The position numbers were made by a program, and so were the translations under genes. Below the pieces are notes generated by a model. The model saw only the letters and a list, made by a program, of their open reading frames with translations, did not search any database and was not told the origin of the DNA. A stretch of 60,000 bases of DNA from Branchiostoma floridae (Eukaryota > Chordata > Leptocardii > Amphioxiformes > Branchiostomatidae): assembly GCF_000003815.2 (NCBI RefSeq), contig NC_049985.1, positions 9,478,247-9,538,246 of the forward strand, given 5' to 3'. Each line of letters begins with the position of its first letter. Position 1 is the first letter of the stretch. Positions 36,001 through 51,000 of this stretch are shown one piece after another.

Positions 36001-39000
36001 TCTTGAGAGCAAATTAAGAATTCCTTATAAGTAGCACATCATGATATGTTAGCAGTTCTCAATGCATGGTGCAATTAATACAGATGGAGGCAACTCACAA
36101 GAGTTCCTTAACTACATATTACACAATCTGACATGGTAAACCACAACATATATGATATGGTGAGAAGACTTACCAGTTTTCCTTGGGTCTGTGTGTAGGG
36201 GATCATGGTGAAGATCTTGTTCTCCTTTTGGTACATACAGTAGTGCTTCACCCAGGCATAACCAATGGGTCCTGTATTAACCACAGCAAGAAATATGTTC
36301 AACTACCGTGTAATATCTAATAACATGCCTCTGCGAAATGCAGAAATACCTATGAAGACAAGTTATGAAAATGAGAAAACAAGGATGACAGGAGAGCTGG
36401 TGGCCCGTTACTCACTTTTCTCCTGTACAAACAGGTAGCCCTGCTTCGTGTACATCTTATTTGGACCCTGCTCAATCGGCTTCTGCAAAGGCATGAATAA
36501 CACAACGTTTATTGACAAGCCTTTTCACATATGCCAAATTCATCACTGTAATACTGTATTAGTGATTAGTATAACATATCCCTTGAATTTTAGTAAAATT
36601 TTTATTTTACCAGTTTCGTATGACCTTTTACCCATGAATCTTGTTCTGTTTACTCCATCTTAAATGGCAAAAATATTAGGTTGATGTTGAATGATTATGA
36701 ACAGCAATGTATATAGAGACACATGTTTAAATATTCATAACAGCTGTTCCAGGGCTGTCCCACCTGAAGTGACCTTCAGGGAGGAACATAATGCGTAAAT
36801 CAGTTGGCACAGGGACCAATGGTATAACTATGTGTCACACTGACTGATACAAAATCAGGGAGCTTCTGAATAATTTAATTTCCTCTTCCTGTGCACACTG
36901 CTTGGCTGGTCTCCTGGCACAAATGGGCCTTTGTTGTTGTAAATCCTACATTCTACATGTATTCTAACACCCACAGGTAGACAAGGGAAAGTACAAAATG
37001 TGCATGCACTCATCATGGATGACAACCATATTCCAAGTGTACTTGCAACCACTTAAAATCTATTAGTCATCCATCAACAGACGTACTTCTGTTGTAACTG
37101 AGGATCTCTCAGCGTGAATTGAAATCCACTCATTATCTACAACAAGTGGAAATATCTATTCTTTCAACCTGAAATTTCCAGCATTTGCAGAACTCTCTCA
37201 TGAGTCTAAATATACATAAATAGACTACATGTTCAGATTTGCAGTTAGTTTCATTGAAACTCTATTGATGTATGTTTGCCCACAGTTTGTGTGACTTATG
37301 TCGTGGCAGGAACTATGTGAGCAGAATATTCATTCAGCATGGGGGAGAACCCAGTCAACATTCAAAATCATAACTCTTTTTTGCAATAAAGTACACAGAA
37401 TGTTTACTGACAAGCTTGTGAAATGTACAAAGCATACAGAGTGACAAGACTGTCCATTTCTTACATTGTTGCTACATAGCAACATGTCCACCCTGCAGTG
37501 TCTGATCCACACAGGTTCTATAAAACAGCATGGCCTTTATCACATGATGGGAAATCTGCTAACATGATAATATTGGCATTAAGCCATTACTGTCCAACAC
37601 CACAGGAGTGAGAAACACTTACCCAACACTGGTGATGAAGATAAGATAACAACAAAAGGAAAATGGCTGGAGATGTGTAAAATCGAGCCAAACGAGACTA
37701 CATAAACTCTTGTCATTAAATCTGATCTCACCTCCTGCATCTTCCTCATCAGGTGCTCTGCCTCCGTTCTGGTGCTCTCAAACCTCTCTCTTGTCTGGAT
37801 GGGGAAAATGGGCAGTGATGAGTAAGTGTGTCAGATGGTATCAAACAACGGTCAATCATTTCATCAATCTATGGGGGACATTCTATCCTGAAGCACAAGC
37901 ATTTTATTCAATTTTCTAGTTTCAATTTTCGGCACTCATCACTAGTGCTATTTTAAGGAGAAATTGCAACAACATGATTTAAAAATTCAAGTACACATGG
38001 AAACGAAAGACATATGTTGTAAGATTATGTTGACATTACCAACACATGATATGATGATCATCGTTTGAAAAAAAATTGCTATTGTTGAAGCTGCACCAAA
38101 AATACACCCAGCACACCTGCTGGTCACACAATGTTAACATCCCAGCTACATTGTACAACAACACAAAATTTACATATACTAACCCATTTTTTCCACAGCA
38201 TTTTGCAGATGACCACCTTGACAGTAGTGTATATGTACTATAAGCTAAGGCACACAAACTGCTTATACTGCTGACTGTACAGCAGACAGAATGAGCTGCT
38301 TTTGTGAATGGCAGGCCAGTGTTGGGGATGAGTCAGAGGTAAGTCAATAAGCCTGGAGGATAATGTCATTAGCATGGCACGGTTACGGCCTCAGGAGACG
38401 CCACGTCTAGCCTACCAACAATCACCATCAAGGGGAACCAAACTATCATGGAGAAAACATCACACTGACATTGATCCTGCACACACACTTATCAAAGGAT
38501 CGGAACCATTTTGGTGGATTACAATCTTTCCTTCTCGTTTGATGAAAATTTCAGAAATAATTGTGCAATGATGTCAGAAAAACGCATGTCCCTGAAGGCT
38601 GTACCTGAAAGGCTGATATGGAAATTAGACCATGACCCAGTTGATTCTTTGGAACCAAAATAATCATATAAATGTATTCCACATCTATATCCAATGATAT
38701 CCATGTCTGGGGACGGAGAGACACATTTTGCTGATAACAGAGGTTGACAGAACCCAGTATTTCATGAGGATCTGCATGGGGGAATCCTAGCAACAATTAA
38801 TGGTAAATTGACATGTTAATTTGTTATTGCCAAACACTTTGGGAACGACTTCATTGGATTGTTCCATTGTTTTCATAGGGTGTCTTGAAAAACTAGCCTG
38901 CGAATACTATCACAACCATATGATCCAATGCAAGTTTTGGGAAACCTAGAATTCCGCTGTGTGATACGAATAATTTGTCCATAACACTTAATGATGAATT

Positions 39001-42000
39001 CAGGATAACAAACAAAGTGCTACGTAACATTAAAGCGACCAATTATGCTTCAAGCAAAAATTTACTGACCACTTATCCTTGAATTAGAGAAGGTTGACTA
39101 TGTTAAACCATGATTTAAAATAGCTCTTGTATGATGCCTCACAGGAAAAAGCATTCATCCTCCATCCTACAGAGGTATCAGGTGGTACAGGACCAACAGT
39201 AATGCCAGCCTTGCTCCTATCATGCCAGCAGTCTCACGGGACAAACCGTCAGGGGAACCATGGGGGAAAATGGCTGGACAATCACTGATGTATATTTATA
39301 TATCTATAATGGGCATTCCTCTGTCAATATGCTTCACATGTTTCTCTTTGTATAAAATGAACAACATGTATAAAGAAACATAAATAAAGCAGGCAATTTA
39401 CATGTAACACAATCAAATGCACTTGACAGAGACATTGATGTAAACTACTGTTTCTACATTGTATGTTGGTAAAGCCTAAATATCAGAAATAATTGAATTG
39501 GTTTCTGCATCTTTTTCAGGGCTTAACAACCTATATTCCCACAACCCACTAATGCCTTCTTTATGAAATATTACATTTTTGCTTAGAAAATTGCTGTTAA
39601 GCATTTCTGGTAACTGACAATGATTGACTGACGACATTTAAGAGCTTCACCTTCTCCTAAACAAAAGAGGTTTTCTTGAATATTTCATACAGCTTTATCT
39701 CTGTCCTAAAGAAATGGTTAAGTATAAATGATGCATGTTCCTGACTATCTCCACCTTGCAAGTGTTAACCCCGTTGTGTAATGGCACCTTCCAAAGTGCT
39801 CCCCAGGGCCAGCCAGGCTTGAAACTGGCCTGGATGTAAAATTGTCCAGAACAAATAAGATGACAGGGAGAGGTGAATCTCACCTAGCCTGATGGCAACG
39901 TTAGTCACGGACACACCTTGTGTGATATATCCCCAAATAAAACACCAAATAAGTAGACAAATTTAAGTAGTACCCTGATTGCAACTCTGTTATGTCTCAG
40001 TCTGTTTTTATCACTTTGTTTACAAAATCTATTAGAGAAAAAAATATAGACAATGAAACATGAAATACAGACAGTTGTTATGGAGCTTAGCCGTGGAAAT
40101 GAAGTCAACAATAACACAACTAAATTATCAAGTTGTCTTTCAAAGTGGACAGATTAACATAATGTGTGACCTTTTGGAAGGGGTCATTTGTAAGTCAGTT
40201 ATGCCATCCATCAGCTGCCATGACAGGCGTGCACCCCTCACCCTGGGTACTGAATAACAGTTGGTTTTATGTCCACCCTGTTTAAATCACTCCAGGATGC
40301 CAAGTTTGGAAACAGGCTCTTGGGACAATTGGGCAAAACCATAACATATCAAATGTATTGTGTATCCCAGAACATACTCATAGAATGTAATTACAACACT
40401 AAACATCTGGCTGACAAATAAAATCACTTGGCTTTATAAAAAGATACACAGAAATTTATTGCATTAGAAAATTTCGCAAAATCTAAGATAGAAAGATGAA
40501 AGATCTAGTGTCAATCAACAAATTACGTCCTGCTCAACAGAAATATGGACATACAAAAACCAGCCTGGTAAATCTATTTTGCTAAAAATAAAGCTAAGCC
40601 ATTTAGCATGCCACTTGAAAATCACTACTATTCAGCATTGACAAACCACATTATCTTGTGCTATTCTACCTTCACAATCAGTAAAAAGGGCAAAACATTT
40701 TGATAGAGCATGAAGAAAAAGATAATTTTTATCAAAACAATTGCACTGTTTTATCCTGCAAATTGAATGTTTGGCTCTGCCTTGTTTTAAACACTTCACT
40801 GTACCTTGATCACACTACAAGGTGAAAACACAGTAAGATTGGATGTCAGTGTTTATCACTGCTGACACAGGACAGGCCATTCTCTGCTGTATATCAGGGG
40901 GGCAGAGATTAAAACAACAGCAAGAATGCCACCAAATTGGTAGAGATGTAGCTTACAATGCAAGGAAACATTTAGATTCCATGTACTTCAGTGAAAAAAC
41001 ACATTTGTTCACCACTATTAAGGTTTCATATCATATCCATCCAAAACTATATTGGCAAAACTCCTACTGGAAATAGTTAAGCCTGATCTTAGGGTGTGAT
41101 TGTGCCAGGTTTATCTTTGTCCTGTCCCTACATGACCCTGAAGACGGAATTGAAACCTGAAGTAGTATTGAGCAAGACTACAAGACAAACTAGCACACAT
41201 GTTTCTCTGTATCAGATGTGCCCTTTTAATAGTATCACGTTTACTTCACTTACCTTTATGGGCATTCTGCCTCCAGTTCATCATGTCTGTCAAACACAGG
41301 GCTCGTCATTAAAAATTTAACAACCGGATTACATATGGTATCACGGGAAGGAAAATGGTGGAACTCACGTTCTGTAGTCTGAGTTGGAGGTCCTGGCCGT
41401 ATGACCTGAACTCTCTGGCCACCTCATGACCTGCAGAAACACATGATTCATACAGATATCAGCCAAGCGCTGGAGTCCGACCAATCTGGCCTGTCATTCG
41501 TCACGTCGGAGGGACGGATCAATACTGTAATGGGGACTGGTTCTGGTGGAGCTGCTGCAAGATGAGATGATTAGTGGAATATTGGCAGGTCTGAGATGGT
41601 GGAACCGACCATCACAGTCAGCCATGCCTGTCATACCTGATTAAACACTGCTGACTTGTCCTGATAACCGTATGGAGAGACGAGGTCATTTTCTGCCAGG
41701 AATCTGGGACAGAGCAAGAGGGATGATTTCTCTTAAAATGAGGACTATAAATTGATATTTCAAGGTTGAATAAAATTGACTGTCGGTTTTTGAAAGCAAT
41801 ATAATACATCAACTTGAAAAGGAAATTTGACAATAACCAAGGCAGAACAAAAGATGGATAGATGCAAGAACTATATGCATGAGGAAATTTTGTAAAATAA
41901 TTTTTCTTTAACTTCCTGTTCCTGGTTTCATTGATCAGTCCCAAATCTGCTTACAAAATCAAATTTACATGAAAACATCATAACCCAAAGACATGTAAGT

Positions 42001-45000
42001 TAAAATAACAATCAATATAGTAAGACAAGAGAGCAGCTTACTACATGAATGTAGTACTGAGCACCTCACCTAGCATAGCAACACACAACAGGGAATGACA
42101 TGAATCTGGATCCCCTAATATAGACCTCAGCAGCCTAATTAATCTCCCCCAAGATAAAAGGCAGTGGACATGTTTGACAATACAATAAATGGGCTGCTTA
42201 TCTGCTGTATCAGTGATGCTGCATTTTCTCTCCCTAACTAACCACTATGGATTATCACCTCAGTTGTCTCTTATCACAAAATTGTTTATCGCCTCAGAAC
42301 GAACTTCTTAAGATTTTTTTGGCACCTGTATAATATTTGTATGAAAATTAATGACACAGTTTCACTGTTGAAAACAACATCCTGCTTAACTACATAGTTT
42401 TATGAAAGCTACAATGACTTATTGACATCACCACAAATGTATCATAGTACCTAAAGCTGATGTTGGGGCAAACGTTGGTAGGTAAGTGGTGCTTAATGCA
42501 CACAACATACAGATTATGAGTCCATCACAGTAAATTACAGGCACATTAGTGGGACACAGACTGCACAATAATCCTGATAGTCCAATCAGTACAGAAACAA
42601 TAACAACCAACCTTACCAGCATGGAACTAACATTAAACTGGAGATCAGACCATGCCAGTTTCACTTCCCCACATGTGGTGAATGATTCAACCCCGGTTAT
42701 GTCAAGAGAAAATGCCAAGGACCAATTGACCGAAGAAGATTGGAAACATTTTTCATTGTTTAGTGAAATCAAAGGGCCTTCAAAGCTGCAGTGACATTTC
42801 ATAGGTAATCTAGTTGTTGTTTTACCTAATCCATGTTACAGTGCTACAATCACTCATGTTAGATGATTTGATTACATTGCTATATGTACATTACTAACAG
42901 CATTACATAGGAAACCTGGACAGGAACTATCACTTATCTGATGATTTTCTTCTGAAACATTTCTTGGTCTTGTGAGTTGATAGAAATTCTAAAAACTAAT
43001 TAATTTGGACTAAAATCCTTCATGATCAGTACAAAGTACTTCAGGAGTTGTTTCTTTTCATCATCATATGCAGGAACTTCAAGCTACATTTTTTATCTTC
43101 AAGCATTTTAACATTAAATTATTCTAACAATATATGACATATATTTATCCCTAGTCTTGTGCACTGAATATAAAGGTAGGCATTAGTTATGGCTATGTAC
43201 CAAACAAAATAAGGCACAAAATTTAATGTTGTTTACACTATACATGAATAATGCTGATGGCATCATTCACATATTCTTGCACACAAGAGAAAATCATCTA
43301 CGTCATATTTTCCTCAATTATTGAAGGTTTTTTTCAGCCTCAGATTAGAGTAACTCTTCTGCTGGGAAGGAAATAAAACACATGACACTGCACATAGCCA
43401 TCACATAGGCTCTATTGCTTGTCTAACACTTGAGTAAGGACAGTGTACCTAATTCACAAGCATACATGTGTATATTGCTGGTTATCTCACAATGCTCAAA
43501 GCATATTTTTGCAATAAGAAAGACTTTACTAAGTTGGCTACCGAAATGAATGTATTTTTTGTGAATAAAAGAAAAATGTGTATGTTCATTTTTTCCTGTA
43601 CAACAACATGTACATCCCTATAAATTGTACCATAGATATTTCTTCCTTAAGCTGATTGAACCCCATCTGGCCTATCCATTTTGGACAGAAAATTGCATTT
43701 TCCTCAAGGTCGGCCATTGTTTTCCGATAACGTATCATCATTACAGTCAAATAATGGTCATCAGTCTTATTACGTCGGCACGCCCATGCAATATTAAAAC
43801 TGTACCTTCTTTCCTTTAAATTGTGGTATAGAAAATGTACAAATTTCTGAATACAGCATCTGATACGAAACCCTATTTTCAGTGACACAATCATTCACCA
43901 CAGATCAGAAAAGTAATTCTGGTCTAGGACAGCAGCTACTAGTACTTCTCTTTCCAATTCTAAATGGAAACCTGAATGAAAGGACAGCACCAGACAAGGG
44001 CACCTCCCCAACAACGCACACCAATACCATTTCCTAACCCTTTTCAACATTAACAAAATACAACACAACTATCTAACCCATATGCAGCAATTGATGTACA
44101 TATACAACTCCCATCCTGCTACTCACCCTCCCATCCTGCACACGGCTGTCATCCCTGGTGCAACTGAGATGTAAACACGCGCAGCCCGATCATTCAACCC
44201 AGCACGCCTGACGTCATCTCCTCATTTGCATGTTATTGCACATGGAGAGCACGGTAATTGGTCTGCGCGGTGCTTAAAGCAACCTGTTTGCAGCGGATGT
44301 GGGTTATTTTTAGCCCAGAGTAGGAGTACCAGATACTGTTGTCAGTGAGCGGGGAGAATCTCTTTTTTGGCGGAATGACCAAATAAGTACATGACCAGCA
44401 TCACTAATTACGGAGGAGTTCCCGATAGGCTGTTACCGGGAAAAAACAAAATAATGAAGGCAAGCAAAACATAACAGCACAGGTGGGGGTCCCTGAGCAT
44501 TAAAATAAAGAGGCATATGAAATGAAAATATGGTTGGGAGGAATTTTGTCATCTATCCCCCTTATGTTACTCTTCCTAGCTAAAACATCATGATGATGAA
44601 AAAGAAAATATTTTTTCACCCACGACCCAGAATTAGATGCTTTAGGTTAATTATTTCTGCACCCCCTCTTAGTAGGTGAAGCAGGAAGAATTATTTTCTG
44701 GTGAATGAGTAAATTGAGCTGAAGGAAATGGTGGGTAAAGCCCATGGGGCCTGCAGGTAGGGGTGACCTCATGTACTAATCACATTCATCATGATCCTGC
44801 TATGTGCAAAAAATAACAGGTCGTAAAGGATAGTCTCAACATCAAAAACACACACAGGTATACCATGTACACATCATTCATGTACCACCTCGCTATCCAA
44901 TAAGGTGTTTCTAACATACCTGTGATGATCAAATGACTTGTATTTCTATTATCTAATAATTTGACGTGGTAGGGCGAAATTAAATGGGATGAGATTTGTC

Positions 45001-48000
45001 TCTAGAGGATAGCCATGCATAGGTTACCCTCATGTATTTCTGAATAATGTGGTACTTGAGGTAAGATATATAACAGGACAACTATAAATAACACAAACAC
45101 TTGTACCTACATTGTATGGCTGTAGGTGCCTTGATAGCAAGGAGGTATGATAATAAATGGTGGTCCTGATATCTTATTCACAGGAGCAGGCTTCCGTGTA
45201 AATCACATCCCTGGCAGCGGCTCAGTAATGAAATTGGTCTGCCGCCACTACAGACTTACTGAAGGTCTTGTCTCTCTTATCAGAACAAATCCTTCTCTTG
45301 CAGGCCTGGCTATCAAATTTTTCCTGGCCCTAGAGGATATCTCTTCATTGATTTTGGTAGAAAGGGACACATCTTTTAACCAGATATAGGACAAGACTCC
45401 CTTCAGTATGGGCATATCCTGAAGTGGTATAATTAAAGGGCTATATCCACAGGCATTATGCATACCTGTATGTAATGTATGACTACCATTACAATTGAAG
45501 TTTGGTACAAACCTTGGTGCCGGACAAATGTAATTGTCCCTCGACGTGGAACATGGTGATAACTCAGCATGGCATCCTCGCTTCCATGCCCATCTTAAGC
45601 TCATTCGTAGTCACTCGAAAGAAGAAGCTCCTCCCCTTTCGGTGACGCATGCGCTCTCGGCTTGCTTGATTTCTTCAGTTCTTCACAACCTGTTCTGGCC
45701 GACCATCCCGGGGTGGGAACAGCCAGTTGCAGTACCGCAGCAGTACTTTTGGGCCGGGTTATCACCATGTTCCACGTCGAGGGACAATTACATTTGTCCG
45801 GCACCAAGGTTTGTACCAAACTTCAATTGTCCCTCGACGCTGTCACATGGTGATAACTCAGCATGACTTTGAAGCAGAGGCCAGAACAGAATGACCAAAA
45901 TGAGACAAATTTGAAGGTTTGTTGTAAAACTTTTCAAAGGTCGAACTACTTGACCAGTTCGCTGCTTGCATTATATCCTTCACTGATACCCCGGATTGAT
46001 GGGCAGCAGAGGTAGCAGCACTTCTGACAGAGTGGCCGGTGAAGCCTTTGGTGACTGAACTAGCTTCTGAAAGGACAGATTTGAGCCAACGAGCAATCGT
46101 AGCTGAGCACACTGCCTTGTGCGGTTTGACCAATGCGCGGAACACACGCGAATCAGAATCCGAACGGAACGATGCTGTCCTAGCTAAATACGCTTTCAAA
46201 TAAACCACAGGACACACTTCCTTCTGCTCAAACTTAGCCACAAACATAGAATGAGAGGGTTTGTCTGGTCTAGAAGTCTTTGTCAGTTTGTAAACTTCAA
46301 ATGACAAACCGTCCTTAGAGGAACTCATATGACAAGTGTCTAACAAAGCTAAGGATTGGCTTCTTCCTGCAGACACCAAGGCTACTAACATGGCCACCTT
46401 GAGAGTCAACTGCTTTAAACTCAAACATTTTGCCGGTGCCCACTTACGTAGGAATTTCAGGACAACTGAAACATCCCAAATAAACACATGTTTTGGTACG
46501 GGTGGACGCAACTCGAACACACCCTTCATGAAACGAGAAACTAAAGGGTGAGCACCTATAGGCCTACCTTCTACATTCAAGTGTGTCGAGGAGATGGCAG
46601 AACGATAAACATTGATCGTGCGGTACTGTAGACCCTTATCAAAAAGGCGATACAGAAAGTCGAGTACCTTATTCAATGGCGCCGAAATGGGATCAAGACT
46701 TTTTCCACCACACCAGCGAGACCATCTCCGCCAGGAGGACGAGTATAACCCACTGGTTCTCGGTCTCCAGGATGCCAGGAGCACTCTGGTAACTCCATCC
46801 GAAATTTCAGACTCTCGGTATCGAGTCCTGAGACAGTCCACACGGCTAGACGTAGCGACTCTCCTAGCGGGTGAGGTGTCCCGTCCACCGGTTGCGTGAG
46901 TAGAAACCGGCTTGTTGGCAGCCTGACTGGCTCTTGGACTAACATGTGGAGGAGCATGGGATACCAGGCCGCTGTCTCCCATATAGGTGCCAGGAGATGT
47001 ACTCTCTGCACTTTGTCTTGGCGAATTTTCGTCAACACCCTGCCGACAAGGATGAACGGGGGGAATGCATACAGAGCCTCCCACTGGTTCCAATCCAGGG
47101 TGAACGCATCCGTTCCCACCGCCTCTGGGTCCGGCTCCCAGGACACATACAGGCAGAGCTTCCTGTTGAGACGGGATGCGAAAAGGTCCACTGCCCTCGG
47201 ATTCCGGAGGGCGGGACATATCTGCAGAATGATCTCGTACACACTTGGTGACACAGACCATTCGGTGAGTCGGTTGAAGTTCCTCGACTTGAAATCTGCT
47301 CTCACGTTGTCCAGGCCAGCCACATGGACGGCCGACAACAGGAGGCCTCTCTCCACGCAGAAACTCCAAAGGTTGAGAGCAAGGTCTGCTAGGGCTGTCG
47401 ACTTCGTGCCGCCCCGACGATTGATATACGCGACTACCGTCGAATTGTCGGATTTGATGCGAACCGCAGAATTGACCTTGTCCTTGCAGAAAGACTGAAC
47501 CGCGAAAGTTGCTGCCATCATTTCTAACTGATTGATGTGCCGAGTCCTTTCCCTGACCGACCAACGACCACCTGTGCTTATACCGTCGGAGAAGGCTCCC
47601 CAGCCAAGTTGCGAGGCATCGCTTTCGATCACGATGTCCCCTACGGGACAGTGAATCGGACGGTCGTTGTTTTGCGGCAGACTGTCTCTCCACCAGACTA
47701 AATCTTGCCGCGCGTCTAGTGGGAGATGAACTGGCGCGTCCCAATCTCTCCCTGTCTGCCGAAGTGTTGAGATAAGGAGGAGTTGGAGTTGTCGGAAATG
47801 TAGAGGCGCCAGAAGCACCGAGACGGCGGCTGCTTGAAACTTTCCGATAACATGAGCTAACTCCCGCGCAGTGAGTCGACCTTTCTCGAGCACAGCATTG
47901 GCTAATCGACTCAGCTCGATCACCTTATCATTCGGTAGAAAGAGAGACATGGTAACAGAATCTAAACCTGAACCAAGGAAAACAATACGCTGGGTTGGCT

Positions 48001-51000
48001 CTAAGATAGACTTACCCAGATTGGTCACGAAACCCACGTGGGCAATGAATTCTGTTGCTGTTTTGGCGTCTTGCCTACAGCGTTCATAATCACTGGCTAA
48101 AATCAGCATGTCATCAAGGTAACAAATTAACCGAATACCTCGTCGTCTCAAATGCGAAGTAATGACCTTCAAAATCTTCGAGAAAATTCTCGGAGCCGTG
48201 GAAATTCCAAACGCCATACAAACGAAGGAATAAAAACGATTCTTCCACGCAAACGACAAGAACCTCTGATGGTTAGAATGAATCGCAACAGAAAAATAAG
48301 CATCAGTAAGATCAATCTTACAGAAAAAATCTCCTGGACGCACCAAATCTTGAACTAAGGATAAATGCTCCATCTTGAACTTGGGTACAAACAAACATCT
48401 ATTCAGAGGTCTGAGATTGATGACGGGCCGAAGGCCCCCTGATTTCTTGGGTACAGTGAACAACCGAGAAATAAAAAGATCTGAACTGAAAGGGACCTCT
48501 TTCACTGCACCTTTCTGCAACAAGGTTTCAACTTCTAAATCCAGGGCCAAATCCTCCTCTGGAGACATAGCTCGAGTCCAGGGAATACTAGTCTGTACTG
48601 GAGGCGTCCGCTTAAATGGCAACCTGTACCCCTTAATGATGTCAAGAATTACTGAATCGCTAGTCAAAGTACGCCAAACCGGCAAAAAATGCTTCAAACG
48701 GCCCCCATGAGGAAGGGCTCGAACTAAGGGGCGAGGTACAGGTTGTGATTCAGACGGACACCGGCCTAAATCTTGCATACACAAGGAAACACAACTACTT
48801 GCTAGATTTCTTCCCGAAGCTCCCGTCTCCGCCCTGACCGGAGGAACGGGAGTACTGCGCACCCCAGTAAAACTTGTTGTTACCGCCGGACTGGCGGGGA
48901 GGGGGGCGGGATTTACGTGAATTGGAGCCGCGGCCCCGGCCGCCGTAACGCGAGGCGCCCGACTGGCCCCTCCCCCATCGGGGCCTCTGCTCATATTTTG
49001 GCTTCAAAGAGTCAACTAAAGCCCTTTTGCCCGCCACTAACTCCTTAGCTTTGGACGCTAAATCCGAACGAACCAAGTGTGACGGCTCATCGGGAATCAT
49101 CCCAAACAAATCCTTGGCTGTATCTACGGTAGAAACCTCGGCTAAAGACAGACGTCTCATTTCAGCAAGGTAACGATTAGCGGAACCCAGCAGCCAAATA
49201 GCAGTCGCTGCACAATCTTTCATTACAGTCAAGTCAGACGACAAAAGATTACCATCACAATCACCAAGCATCTGCCATAGATTCAGAATCGGAGCTGGTA
49301 CATACAATAACTTTTCCTGCAAAGTGAAAAGCGGCTTGTCCGCATTGATACAATGCTTACCTCTGATCGGGTCAACCGCCGGCAGTAATTTCATCGTAGC
49401 GTTATCGAGCTTCGGCACCGTGAGATTTTTAGGTGCATTTGTTGGGAGAAGGAATTTACCCTGCCAATGTTTAATATCGGCAAATTCACGCTTCTCTAAC
49501 CCGAAGTACTGCTCGGTGTAACTAACAACCGACGGGCGGGCCGTCCACACTTTATCCGGGTCAGGCGGCTCACGCTGCAGCGGCACGAAAGACTCAACGC
49601 TGACCGAGGAGAAGTCCGACTCCTCGCCGCTGTCGCCCGTACGAGCCCGTTTCGAACGAACCGACTCCGCCTCTGAGGGTGGCACCGAAGGCCTCTTAGA
49701 GCCTACGGAAGCCGCAATGGAGCCAAGAATTTCTTTAACTCCCCGAAATTCTTCAGTCATAAGGCCGAAGGCCGCACGGAGAGAATTTTGATCTTCTTGT
49801 AGGGTGTTGACCCCTAGCATAGCACGGAACTCCGCCATATTTTCTGGAAAATTTTCCTCATGCTCATGAACATGCCCGGACGAAAGCTCCCGCTCGGAAT
49901 CCCTAAGAGAAAACTCGCTGCCATGGAGCGTAGAACTCCCCTGTGCTGCCGGGAGAGCAGCCATACGGCGCTTAAACTCCGCCAGGCTTGTAACAGGGGG
50001 GACGGCAGCTGGGTCACGAACATGTGCGGGCATGTTGGATTTTGCACCACGTGGTGGCGCCGGCGGGGCAGTACTTGCCCTGAATTCACGCGGCGTTATC
50101 TTCTTAACACGCTCGCGTTTCTTGTCCTCTTGCTGAACTTGCCGAGAACGCGACTTATGTTTGTCACTTTTGTGTGACCGCTGAGACTTACGTTTATCAC
50201 GCGAACGCGAACTACGGTCACTCATTGTGACAGAGCTATTACAGATAGGACTATCCGATATGAAGCAAAAATTACAACTGAAGAAATCAAGCAAGCCGAG
50301 AGCGCATGCGTCACCGAAAGGGGAGGAGCTTCTTCTTTCGAGTGACTACGAATGAGCTTAAGATGGGCATGGAAGCGAGGATGCCATGCTGAGTTATCAC
50401 CATGTGACAGCGTCGAGGGACAATCTCAAGTAGCTTTGCATTAAAACTATGGTATTTCAATGTTTCAACTACTCAAAATATCTTTTATATTGGACCTTGC
50501 ATGGAAATGTCTGAGAGGACATCTGCATCAATCATGCCATACAACTGGTGCTTCATCATCATATCTTGTCGTACACCAGTACTGTATCCAGCTTAGGGCT
50601 TCTTGGTTAGCTTCATATACTGTAGGTCTTGGTCGGGCAACATTTGGACAGTTTGCACTGTTAGAGTATTACTCCTCGAGTTATATCAAGTTCACATGCA
50701 CACACCAGTACAATGTAGCCAGTTACATATAATGTACACAAGACTTGTTATACTTGTGGTGGTCACATCTAATACAAAGCACTGTTCAAAACATTTTAAG
50801 AAATATAGGTAGAGTATGTGTCCCATATCAAAAACAGAATTCAATGTATCACAATTCAAAGTTTACAAGCCATTTGTTGCATACAATTGGTTATTTTCAA
50901 TATACATAATAATATCAACAGTCTTATACACAAACAGTGGCTTAAGTAAAGCTGGATAATGAAAATTTTAGGCAGATATGAAAGATTTGCTATAAGCAAG

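Larger units (their letters stand above)
32148..36482 (-). other. PH-domain exons and optional linker exon of the GRAF-like protein
   Basis: 36482-36416 begins the PH domain ([10 protein letters not shown]). 36271-36174 gives [20 protein letters not shown]. 35070-35030 uses the second of two overlapping donors (GTATGT rather than GTAAGG), because only that one keeps the frame into 34894-34838 ([14 protein letters not shown]). 33081-33003 gives the C-terminal helix ([15 protein letters not shown]). PH domains of this family help bind acidic phospholipids next to the BAR domain. The optional 39-nt exon 32186-32148 lies after the PH domain. Confidence 0.9.
45491..50425 (-). mobile_element. Complete DIRS1-like tyrosine-recombinase retrotransposon
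   Basis: This 4.9-kb element in the GRAF intron has three long overlapping frames on the minus strand: a gag-like protein, RT plus RNase H, and a tyrosine recombinase. All are free of stops. Its ends are inverted repeats: 45533-45680 pairs with 50276-50425 (about 148 bp, with one short mismatch patch). Just after the recombinase stop lies an internal complementary region in which 45758-45830 is the exact complement of the left end 45491-45563 (73 bp), and 45826-45865 matches the complement of the right end 50386-50425 (40 bp). Inverted ends plus an internal region complementary to both termini are the known hallmarks of DIRS1-type elements, which replicate through a circular intermediate and insert by recombination without a target duplication. 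It lies in the same orientation as the host gene. Intact frames and perfect pairing suggest a young copy. Confidence 0.93.

Noticed and set aside
46896-47498. 200-codon plus-strand frame
   Set aside because: Antisense shadow of the DIRS RT and recombinase frames.
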